10,136 nt of DNA from an uncultured Methylophaga sp. Lineage in GTDB: Bacteria > Pseudomonadota > Gammaproteobacteria > Nitrosococcales > Methylophagaceae. The DNA is taken from positions 1 through 10,136 of the forward strand of contig CAMPHB010000027.1 of NCBI GenBank assembly GCA_946885755.1. The letters are read 5' to 3'. Below are positions 1 to 7,505 of the stretch, in pieces (position 1 is the first letter of the stretch; the number at the start of each line of letters is the position of its first letter). The notes beneath the pieces were generated by a model, which saw only the letters and a program-made list of their open reading frames with translations, was not told the DNA's origin and did not search any database. A program made the position numbers and the translations under genes.

Positions 1-179
1 GCCGGCCCGACAAAAATGGTTTTGCTGTCACCGTGGTCAGGCAATCTTAGCCAGAGGCCTGCGCGCGCTGACTTTAGCGCCAATGAGGAAAACCAGCATA
101 GGTTAATCAGGCAAATATTCCTTTGTTTTCTGCTAAATGTTCTGTTTATAAAGTCTGATTTTTTTCGTAATGATGCATC

Positions 180-194
180 TAGGGTAAACCCCTA
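180..194. promoter_or_regulatory. Candidate operator, TAGGG-N5-CCCTA inverted repeat (box 1)
   Basis: The sequence TAGGGTAAACCCCTA is an inverted repeat of two 5-base arms, centred on base 187, 115 bases before the response-regulator start. Its reverse complement, TAGGGGTTTACCCTA, differs by one base from the perfect palindrome at 2606-2620 upstream of epsD. Two near-identical symmetric boxes at the heads of the two transcription units suggest one dimeric DNA-binding protein. NarL/FixJ-type regulators bind such inverted repeats, so the regulator encoded at 302-955 is the natural candidate, which would make this an autoregulatory site. The binder is inferred; the repeat is seen directly. Confidence 0.6.
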
Positions 195-245
195 AAAACG
201 CTCAATTAAGTCATCTTCATCAAATAATAAGATACAGTTCACATT

Positions 246-260
246 TCGATTATTGATCGA
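246..260. repeat. Inverted repeat TCGAT-N5-ATCGA
   Basis: A perfect 5-5-5 inverted repeat (TCGAT, spacer TATTG, ATCGA) lies 42 bases before the regulator start codon, downstream of the likely promoter. It could be a second operator or a small 5' UTR hairpin. The repeat is short enough to be chance. Confidence 0.35.
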
Positions 261-301
261 GTGATAGCTTGTAGCTCCTTTTTGGTTGCAGAGGTAAATG
301 C

Positions 302-955
302 ATGGCTCAAGAGCTCATCAGTATCATGTTAGTAGAAGATCACCAGCTGGTAAGCCAAGGTATGTCGATGCTTATTAACGCGCAGGACGACATGAATGTT
401 GTCTATCAATGTGCCAGCGTCAATCATGCCAAGCAATTTCTGCAAGCCAATGCTGACAAAGTGGATGTCGTGATTGCCGATATTTCACTGGATGGCGTTT
501 CAGGATTTGAGTTAATCAAGTGGGCGCGTATTCATCACAAAGACTTACCGACACTGGCGATATCCATGCACGATGAGCTTTTATATGCTGAGCGTGCTAT
601 CCAGACCGGTGCCAGCGGTTACATCATGAAGCAGGAGGCTTCAGATAAAGTGATTCATGGCATCCGTGCCGTGCATAACGGTGAGACGGTGCTGAGTGAA
701 GCCATGCGATCCAAGATTGACAGCCCTGATGACAGCGGCAAAAACTCCCTGATAGATACCCTGACTTACTGTGAATATGAGGTTTTTCAGCTACTGGCGC
801 AAGGTAAGTCCACCAGTGAAATCGCCAGTTTGAATAGCCGGAGTGTGAAGACCATTGAGGCGCACCGAGCCAATATCCGCAAGAAACTGGGTCTGCCTGA
901 TGGTAATGCGCTAATGCGGTATGCCATAAAAATGCACAGTGAAGGTGCCGCCTGA
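302..955 (+). CDS. NarL/FixJ-family response regulator (receiver + LuxR-type HTH)
   Basis: This 217-residue protein has the two-domain layout of NarL/FixJ regulators. The receiver domain spans about residues 6-120, with the acidic pair Glu12-Asp13, the probable phospho-acceptor Asp60 in VVIADISLDGVSGFE, Ser88 in place of the switch Thr/Ser, and the conserved Lys110 in GYIMK. After a short linker, residues about 152-217 form a LuxR-type helix-turn-helix with the signature EIASLNSRSVKTIEAHRANI and KKLGL. The usual Arg of the LTxRE motif is Cys here (LTYCEYEV). The ATG at 302 is chosen because AGAGG lies 7 bases upstream; the ATG at 298 is out of frame. It lies 26 bases before the phosphotransferase gene, so the two are probably co-transcribed. 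No histidine kinase is present in the window. Its likely targets are the palindromes at 180-194 and 2606-2620 (inference). It is not EpsA of the Methylobacillus cluster as far as I can tell. Confidence 0.93.
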   Translation: MAQELISIMLVEDHQLVSQGMSMLINAQDDMNVVYQCASVNHAKQFLQANADKVDVVIADISLDGVSGFELIKWARIHHKDLPTLAISMHDELLYAERAIQTGASGYIMKQEASDKVIHGIRAVHNGETVLSEAMRSKIDSPDDSGKNSLIDTLTYCEYEVFQLLAQGKSTSEIASLNSRSVKTIEAHRANIRKKLGLPDGNALMRYAIKMHSEGAA

Positions 956-981
956 TTAATCTGACCAGAAGGAATGCATGA

Positions 982-2364
<1,383 letters not shown>

Positions 2365-2400
2365 CCTGAAATGTAGCCAAATACTGTTACCGGCATGTTC

Positions 2401-2435
2401 GTTGTCAATCCCGGCGCTGTTCCGGGGTGCACAAC
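2401..2435 (+). terminator. Strong hairpin after the phosphotransferase gene, possible terminator
   Basis: The 35-base element folds as GTTGT pairing with ACAAC (2401-2405 / 2431-2435), a two-base mismatch on each side, then ATCCCGG pairing with CCGGGGT (2408-2414 / 2422-2428, one G-U pair), and a 7-base loop. It lies 36 bases after the stop codon. There is no T-run after it, so it is not a classical intrinsic terminator. It may act as a 3'-end stabilising hairpin or a weak or Rho-assisted stop that separates the first unit from the epsD operon. Confidence 0.4.
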
Positions 2436-2605
2436 ATCCCATTAAAATCCGTTCCCCAGTGCTTTACTGACAGGCAGCGACAGTCATTCTGAGCTGCTAT
2501 ATCTTAACTTGGTTATCCGACGAAGAATGCTCTGATTACTTGCGGTGATCGCTGATGCTGCGGGCGGATGAAAAGTCTTTTTCAAACGCTGGCCCAACCT
2601 ATATT

Positions 2606-2620
2606 TAGGGGTTTCCCCTA
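2606..2620. promoter_or_regulatory. Candidate operator, perfect palindrome TAGGGGTTTCCCCTA (box 2)
   Basis: Two 6-base arms, TAGGGG and CCCCTA, flank a TTT centre at base 2613, 155 bases before the epsD start. The same box, one base different, is upstream of the response-regulator gene (180-194). A candidate -10 (CATCAT, 2644-2649) would place the box near -43, a position typical of activators that contact RNA polymerase at the -35 region. I infer control by the locally encoded NarL/FixJ-type regulator; the palindrome itself is directly seen. Confidence 0.65.
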
Positions 2621-2636
2621 TATCCATTTTCAGGGC

Positions 2637-2656
2637 CATCTCTCATCATAGCCCTC
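2637..2656 (+). promoter_or_regulatory. Possible core promoter element for the epsD operon
   Basis: CATCTCTCATCAT (2637-2649) includes CATCAT, a 4-of-6 match to the sigma70 -10 consensus, 31-36 bases past the palindrome centre. No -35 match stands out, as is common at activator-dependent promoters. A related element, CATCTTCATCAA (212-223), occupies the same distance from box 1. The start point near 2656 is a guess from spacing. An alternative -10 in the first promoter is TAAGAT at 228-233. Confidence 0.25.
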
Positions 2657-2767
2657 ATTCAGACATCAATTATTTTCGAAGTCATCCCATCTCTTAGATT
2701 CAATACTGTTTTGTTGATACCCCAATCAACAGGCTTCGAATCAGGAATTCATAAAGGAAAAAAGCTG

Positions 2768-3694
2768 ATGGACACGACACAATTTTATCGATTGTTTTCG
2801 GCCTTATTCATAACTTTACTGGTCGGCTGTGATGATGCGGCACCCAAAGCCAACACCCAGGTCGCCGCCACAGTAAATAATGAGGAAATCACCGTACATC
2901 AGCTCAATCAGGCTATTGGCGCAATGGGCGAAAAAGCCGTTAACGCAGATCAGCAGGCGCTGAGAGCGTCTGTTTTGCAGAATATGATCGTCCAGACACT
3001 GCTGGAGCAGGAAGCAGAAAAATCAGATCTGGATCGCGAGCCGTATGTGATGCAGTCAGTCGAGGCCGCCAAGCGCCAGGTGCTGGCGTCAGCCTATATG
3101 CAGCAACTCGCCACCACCCAGTCTTCAATCTCAGATGCAGACGTTGAAAACTATTATTCGGCCAATACCGATTTGTTTGCGAACCGAAAGCTGTTTGTCT
3201 ATGAGCAGGTTACGGTGCAGTCTGATATCTCAAAGTTTAAAAATGCTCAGGAGAAGTTACAGCAAATCGAACAACTGACAGACTTTACTGAATGGCTTGA
3301 GAAAAACGCGATTCCGTTCAAAGCGATAACCAAAGCCAAAACCTCAGAAAACATCCCCCAGAATCTTAGACAAGCATTATCGACGCTGGATATCGGTCAG
3401 GTAGGGTTTCTGAACCTTGCTGATGGACTGGTGGTGTTCGAAATCAAAGACAAACAATTGCAACCTGTTGAACTAGAGATGGTTTCGACGGCTATCAGAG
3501 AACATTTACGCAGCCAGAAACGTAAAGCGCAAATTGAGCAAACGGTGCAGTCGCTGAAAAAAGCTGCTGTTATCCAATACAGCGAAGACTTTAAACCCAG
3601 CGCAACAACTGCCGATGCCAACCCTTCTGATGCAACGCAAACAGAGATAGATCAGCAGTCATATATCGAAAAAGGCCTGGCCGGAATCGAGTAA
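2768..3694 (+). CDS. epsD: EpsD-family peptidyl-prolyl cis-trans isomerase-like lipoprotein
   Basis: EpsD is a SurA/parvulin-related periplasmic factor found in XrtB-type EPS operons. From the ATG at 2768 it has 308 residues and a lipoprotein signal ending in the lipobox LVGC, with Cys21 as lipidation site. The following residues are Asp-Asp; Asp at +2 is the classic Lol-avoidance signal, so the protein is probably held on the outer face of the inner membrane. Residues about 32-130 resemble the SurA N-terminal chaperone region (VAATVNNEEITVHQLNQAI), and about 140-245 the PpiC-like part, which is divergent, so catalytic activity is uncertain. Residues from about 272 form a polar, probably disordered tail. 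The ATG is preferred over the upstream TTG (2711) because of the AAAGGAAAAA region before it and the correct signal peptide. It is 14 bases before epsL, suggesting it may assist assembly of that barrel (inference). Confidence 0.88.
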   Translation: MDTTQFYRLFSALFITLLVGCDDAAPKANTQVAATVNNEEITVHQLNQAIGAMGEKAVNADQQALRASVLQNMIVQTLLEQEAEKSDLDREPYVMQSVEAAKRQVLASAYMQQLATTQSSISDADVENYYSANTDLFANRKLFVYEQVTVQSDISKFKNAQEKLQQIEQLTDFTEWLEKNAIPFKAITKAKTSENIPQNLRQALSTLDIGQVGFLNLADGLVVFEIKDKQLQPVELEMVSTAIREHLRSQKRKAQIEQTVQSLKKAAVIQYSEDFKPSATTADANPSDATQTEIDQQSYIEKGLAGIE

Positions 3695-3708
3695 GCAAAG
3701 CTATCTGC

Positions 3709-4920
3709 ATGAAGCGCTTATCAGTAAAAATGCCGATCATCATTGTTGGCTTATCACAGATTCCACTGGCTTCGTCCTTAGCTGCTGAGGGAGATACCTT
3801 TACGCCGTATTTCAGTAGCGGCCTGGTATATGACTCTAATCTGCTGAGGATCGATGACGACAATCCCTCTCGGGTGGGCGCTGTCAGCGGTCGTTCGGAC
3901 ACACTGAAGAAAAACCTGCTGGGTCTCAATGTTGACTGGCAGTATTCGAGGCAAGAACTGCTGGTCAGGGCCGCGATAAGCGAGAATGATTTTCAACGCT
4001 TTGACACGCTCGATTATCAGGGCCGCTATTTAAAAACCCAGTGGAACTGGCAGCTTGGTAACTATCTGAGTGGTAATGCCGGGCAGACTTTCAACCGGGC
4101 GCTGGCCAGTTTTAATGATATTCGCGGCCTGTCCGGTAACTTAAGAGATCAGCAAAACCAGTTCTTTAAAATGAACTGGTTGTTGCACCCACGGTGGCAC
4201 ACAAAGTTTTCCTATCTCGGCAGAGAGCTTGAATATCAGGAAGACATTCAACGGATCGGTGATTTTAAAAGTGATACGGTTGGTCTCGGTCTTGATTATA
4301 TGACGCCCAAAGGCAGTCGGGTCGGCTTCACCGTTTCACAGGAAGATGGCAGTTATCCGAACCGTTCAGTCACCGACATCAGTACGATTGACGATGGTTA
4401 CAATCAGCATAGTGCTGAACTGGTTGTTGACTGGCAATACAGCGTCAAAACCAGTTTTCAACTGCAAACGGCTTATGTCACAAGAGACTACGACAATGTG
4501 CCGGAGCGGGATTATAACGCTGTTGATAAACGTGTCACGGCGACCTACAAGCCCACCGTCAAAACCCGGGTACAGATTTCTGTGTTTGACGAAACCTACC
4601 CACGCGATGATTTACAGGCCAGCGTCAGTGAAAACTTTGGCCAGAGTCTTAAGTTGTCGTGGCTGCCAACCTCTAAATTAACGGTTGCTGCCAATTACCG
4701 CCGGGAATCCCGCGAAGATATTGATGATCCCGGCTTTATCACAGGTCCGGTGGACCAACGGCAGGATGACAATAACAACTTCTCTTTCAGCCTCAATTAC
4801 GAACCGCATCGCAGTCTTGATTTTACGGCGGGTTATCAACGGGTAGAGCGTGATTCGACCATCCCGTTTGGTGACTTTGATGCCGATATTTTCAGCTTGA
4901 CTGCAACACTCCGAATGTAA
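3709..4920 (+). CDS. epsL: EpsL-type outer-membrane beta-barrel protein
   Basis: This 403-residue protein has a Sec signal peptide (1-26, cleavage after SSLAA) and then a body almost entirely of alternating polar/hydrophobic strands with many aromatic girdle residues, short turns rich in Asp/Asn/Gly, and no membrane helices. That is the pattern of an outer-membrane beta-barrel, and it matches the EpsL family tied to XrtB/PEP-CTERM EPS operons. The strand motif VDWQYS occurs twice (75-80 and 240-245), as expected for repeated hairpins. The chain ends LTATLRM, a strand ending in Met instead of the usual Phe. It starts 14 bases after epsD with no clear ribosome binding site, so translation is probably coupled. 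It likely forms, or contributes to, the exit pore for the polysaccharide together with EpsE; this is inference from family and context. Confidence 0.87.
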   Translation: MKRLSVKMPIIIVGLSQIPLASSLAAEGDTFTPYFSSGLVYDSNLLRIDDDNPSRVGAVSGRSDTLKKNLLGLNVDWQYSRQELLVRAAISENDFQRFDTLDYQGRYLKTQWNWQLGNYLSGNAGQTFNRALASFNDIRGLSGNLRDQQNQFFKMNWLLHPRWHTKFSYLGRELEYQEDIQRIGDFKSDTVGLGLDYMTPKGSRVGFTVSQEDGSYPNRSVTDISTIDDGYNQHSAELVVDWQYSVKTSFQLQTAYVTRDYDNVPERDYNAVDKRVTATYKPTVKTRVQISVFDETYPRDDLQASVSENFGQSLKLSWLPTSKLTVAANYRRESREDIDDPGFITGPVDQRQDDNNNFSFSLNYEPHRSLDFTAGYQRVERDSTIPFGDFDADIFSLTATLRM

Positions 4921-4953
4921 TCTCACCTCCCATTGAAAAAAGATGAGTCCGAC

Positions 4954-5979
4954 ATGAAAAAACTACTATTCATTCTATTATTAAGCCTGTCGACGTTACT
5001 TTCAGCGGCAGACAATCCGCTTGGTGCGGGAGATATGCTCCGCATCACCGTTTATGACAACCCCGATCTGACCACCGAAACACGGGTAACAAGCGATAAC
5101 ACCATTAATTTTCCGCTCATCGGTGAAGTTGATATCACCGGTCAGTCTGTGCCCGAGGTTGAGAAACTGATAGCCAGTGAGTTGGAAAGTCAGGGTTTTT
5201 TACGGCAACCACAAGTCAATATTCTGGTGACGGAATTTCTCAGCCAGCAGGTGTCGATTCTGGGAAATGTCACCGAGCCTAAACGTATCCCGCTGCACAG
5301 AAATGTCACGCTGACCGATGTGCTGGCAATGGCCGGCGGCATTACCCAGCTTGGTTCAGACACGGTGTCGATTATTTCCAATAACAAAACCAATCCAGGC
5401 AAAGAGAAGCTGAGCCTGACCGAGAGCCTCAATGGTCAACGCGCTGATGTCATGGTCTCGCCGGGCGATATTATTTACGTGCATGGCCTGCAGGTATCGG
5501 TTTTGGGCGCGGTTAACAGCCCCGGTAAGTTTCCGATCACCGATGAGTCGAGCACGGTCGCTGACTTTATTGCGCTGGCCGGCGGTATTTCATCCATCGG
5601 CAGTGATGAAGTGACAGTGACCCGCAGCGGTATCGATCAACAAGAACAGCACACCGTTATTAATATCAATGAGATGTTCACCGGTGAAAACGCATCGCAG
5701 AACATGGCCTTACAAGAGGGCGATGTGATCTATGTGCCGCGTGAACCCAAGTTCTACATTTATGGCGAAGTCAATGAGAGCGGTGCCTACCGTTATGAAA
5801 AAAACATGACGGTATTTCAGGCGCTGGCGATTGGTGGCGGATTGTCGCCTCGCGGTACTGAGAATGGCCTCACGCTGAAAAGAAAAAATGCGCAGGGTGA
5901 ATTTGAAACCCATGAGGTGACCGGCACAACGGCCATCCAAAAAGACGACGTTATTTACGTTAAAGAAGCCCTCTTTTAA
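4954..5979 (+). CDS. epsE: Polysaccharide export (OPX/Wza-family) protein EpsE
   Basis: This 341-residue periplasmic export protein has a Sec signal (MKKLLFILLLSLSTLLSAA, cleavage before Asp20). The polysaccharide export domain covers about 24-95 (GAGDMLRITVYDNPDL, then FPLIGEVDITGQS). Three SLBB domains follow at about 99-166, 170-251 and 257-336. Each carries the same signature, a LAxxGG core (AMAGGI, ALAGGI, AIGGGL) and a closing GDIIYV, GDVIYV or DDVIYV. There is no lipobox Cys and the chain stops right after the third SLBB, so the outer-membrane helix of Wza is absent. I chose ATG 4954 over the in-frame TTG at 4933 because only the former gives a normal signal peptide; GATGAG six bases upstream is a weak ribosome site. 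Stop overlaps the AAGGA used by epsF. It should form the periplasmic channel between EpsF and the outer membrane. Confidence 0.93.
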   Translation: MKKLLFILLLSLSTLLSAADNPLGAGDMLRITVYDNPDLTTETRVTSDNTINFPLIGEVDITGQSVPEVEKLIASELESQGFLRQPQVNILVTEFLSQQVSILGNVTEPKRIPLHRNVTLTDVLAMAGGITQLGSDTVSIISNNKTNPGKEKLSLTESLNGQRADVMVSPGDIIYVHGLQVSVLGAVNSPGKFPITDESSTVADFIALAGGISSIGSDEVTVTRSGIDQQEQHTVININEMFTGENASQNMALQEGDVIYVPREPKFYIYGEVNESGAYRYEKNMTVFQALAIGGGLSPRGTENGLTLKRKNAQGEFETHEVTGTTAIQKDDVIYVKEALF

Positions 5980-5989
5980 GGACTGCTAA

Positions 5990-7393
5990 ATGAGCTTAAA
6001 TCAGCTGATAAGAATACTGTTTGCCCGCAGAGTCATGATCATCTTGGTTTTTGGTCTGACGGTTCTGGCCGCGGCTGTTGTCACCATGATGTTGCCGAGG
6101 ACCTATCAGGCCAATTCGACTTTGCTTATTAATTATCAGGGCGCAGATCCGGTGACCGGGACCAGTATGCCGCCGCAGTTATCGGCCAGCTATATGGCAA
6201 CCCAGGTCGATGTGATTTCCAGCAAAAATGTTGCATTGAAAGTCGTTGAAAAGTTGAAGCTTGATGAAACCCGCTATGCCATTGAAGCTTTCAAAGAAGT
6301 GACCAGTGCCGAGGAAAATGCCGGTAAACAAATGGATATCAAAGATTGGCTGGCCGGCGTTTTGCAAAACAAGCTGGTGGTACAGCCATCCCGTGAGAGC
6401 AACGTCATTAAGGTTGGCTATACCGGCACTGATCCTAAATTTGTGGCGGCTGTCGCTAATGCTTTTGCCGATGCTTATATTGAGACGAATCTGCGCTTGA
6501 AGGTTGAGCCATCGCTGCAAGCGGCTGACTGGTTCAGTGACCGCTTGGCTTCTTACAGAAATGATCTGATTGAAGCCGAAAAAAGGTTGTCAGATTACCA
6601 GTCTGAAAAAGGCATTGTTGCTTTGGAAGAACGCTGGGATGTCGAGAATGCCAAGCTGGCACAACTTTCTGAAGAACTGGTGAGAGCGCAGGCAGATGCA
6701 CTTGAATCCAATTCGCGAAGTCAGGAAGCAACAACCGCAACCATCATCGAAGAGAATCCCGACATTCTGGATAACTCGCTTATTCAACAAATGAAAGCGG
6801 ATCTTAACGCTGCTGAGGCCAATCTTGCCAAGCTTCTGCAACGAATGAATGTGAACCACCCCAGATATCAGGCGGCGCTGGCTGAAGTTAGTAAGCTCAA
6901 AGCCGAACTGCAACGAGAAGTCGCTAATGTCACGGGCGGCTTGTCGAACTCGGCAGCACTCTCCGATGAACGGGTCAGTGAACTTGAGGTGGCGGTACAG
7001 CAGCAAAAACAACGGATCCTCGAACTCAATCAGCAACGCGATGAGTTGGCAGTGATGCAGCTTGATGTTGAAAGCGCCCAGCAGACCCTTGATACGGCCC
7101 TGGAAAGATTCAGTCAGACCTCCATGGCAGGGGAGATTAATCAGGCAGATGTGGCGGTGCTGACGCAAGCGGTGCCACCGATTTATCCGAGTTCTCCTGA
7201 TGTGAAACGTAATCTGTTTCTGGCTTTTGTTTTAGGTTTCATGCTCGCGCTGGGGGTAGCACTGCTGCTGGAGCTGTTAAGTCCGCGGGTGCGGTCAGCC
7301 GAAGATATTGATCTGCCGGTATTAGGTACCTTGAAGAAACGGAAATATCAGCACAAAGCCTTGCCCAACACTGAGCTATTGCCACAAAAATGA
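5990..7393 (+). CDS. epsF: Chain-length determinant / polysaccharide co-polymerase EpsF
   Basis: EpsF is a 467-residue Wzz/GumC-like inner-membrane protein. It has a membrane helix at about 14-36, a Wzz-type N-terminal domain (TYQANSTLLINYQG, then ATQVDVISSKNVALKVVEKL), a long periplasmic coiled-coil region at about 170-380 rich in Glu/Gln/Ala/Leu, a Pro-rich junction (PPIYPSSPDVKRN, about 396-408) and a second membrane helix at about 409-429. A cytoplasmic tail of about 38 residues follows. This is the standard topology of a chain-length regulator that bridges the polymerase and the OPX channel. The kinase domain is not fused; it is replaced by the separate epsG. AAGGA (5978-5982) overlaps the epsE stop and lies 7 bases before the ATG, so the two genes are translationally linked. 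Confidence 0.93.
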   Translation: MSLNQLIRILFARRVMIILVFGLTVLAAAVVTMMLPRTYQANSTLLINYQGADPVTGTSMPPQLSASYMATQVDVISSKNVALKVVEKLKLDETRYAIEAFKEVTSAEENAGKQMDIKDWLAGVLQNKLVVQPSRESNVIKVGYTGTDPKFVAAVANAFADAYIETNLRLKVEPSLQAADWFSDRLASYRNDLIEAEKRLSDYQSEKGIVALEERWDVENAKLAQLSEELVRAQADALESNSRSQEATTATIIEENPDILDNSLIQQMKADLNAAEANLAKLLQRMNVNHPRYQAALAEVSKLKAELQREVANVTGGLSNSAALSDERVSELEVAVQQQKQRILELNQQRDELAVMQLDVESAQQTLDTALERFSQTSMAGEINQADVAVLTQAVPPIYPSSPDVKRNLFLAFVLGFMLALGVALLLELLSPRVRSAEDIDLPVLGTLKKRKYQHKALPNTELLPQK

Positions 7394-7432
7394 TGGTTTT
7401 AATGTATCAGCCAGCTCGGCCCAAAAAACCAC

Positions 7433-7452
7433 TGGCCGGTGTTGACCGGTTA
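7433..7452 (+). repeat. Hairpin in the epsF-epsG gap
   Basis: TGGCCGGT (7433-7440) pairs with ACCGGTTA (7445-7452), including two G-U pairs, around the tetraloop GTTG. It lies 39 bases after epsF and has no T-run, so I read it as a possible mRNA-processing or expression-tuning hairpin and not a terminator. Confidence 0.3.
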
Positions 7453-7505
7453 CAAAACCTATTGAGTCTAATGCTATGAAGCAATCACGAACAGATGAGG
7501 ATTAC

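Larger units (their letters stand above)
1..301. other. Non-coding leader upstream of the response regulator
   Basis: I see no convincing gene on either strand here. A reverse-strand ATG at 98-100 reaches a stop after about 20 codons, and the forward frames are interrupted. The first 100 bases are GC-rich and contain a short hairpin (GCGCT at 65-69 with AGCGC at 76-80) without a T-run. The rest is AT-rich promoter-like sequence holding the TAGGG/CCCTA box at 180-194 and the TCGAT/ATCGA repeat at 246-260. It may also include the downstream flank of a gene outside the window. Confidence 0.6.
2365..2767. other. Intergenic region between the phosphotransferase gene and epsD
   Basis: This 403-base stretch has no ORF worth calling; the ATGs in it open frames of fewer than 20 codons. 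It contains a strong hairpin at 2401-2435, a perfect 15-bp palindrome at 2606-2620, a possible -10 element near 2644-2649 and the ribosome binding region of epsD. An in-frame TTG at 2711 would lengthen EpsD by 19 residues, but it would bury the lipoprotein signal and has no ribosome binding site, so I treat that part as 5' UTR. Confidence 0.7.

Noticed and set aside
1..300. Riboswitch (for example c-di-GMP type) or small RNA in the leader
   Set aside because: I looked for GEMM-type conserved elements and did not find them; only short hairpins are visible.
2711..2767. TTG start giving EpsD 19 more residues
   Set aside because: It would put a hydrophilic extension ahead of the lipoprotein signal and has no ribosome site; ATG 2768 fits better.
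4933..4953. TTG start giving EpsE 7 more residues
   Set aside because: The extension is charged and placed before a complete Sec signal that already begins with Met-Lys-Lys at 4954.
6590..7168. Antisense open frame of 192 codons within epsF
   Set aside because: It mirrors the well-supported epsF coding frame, has no ribosome site, and its residues are rich in His, Cys and Phe with no recognisable motif.
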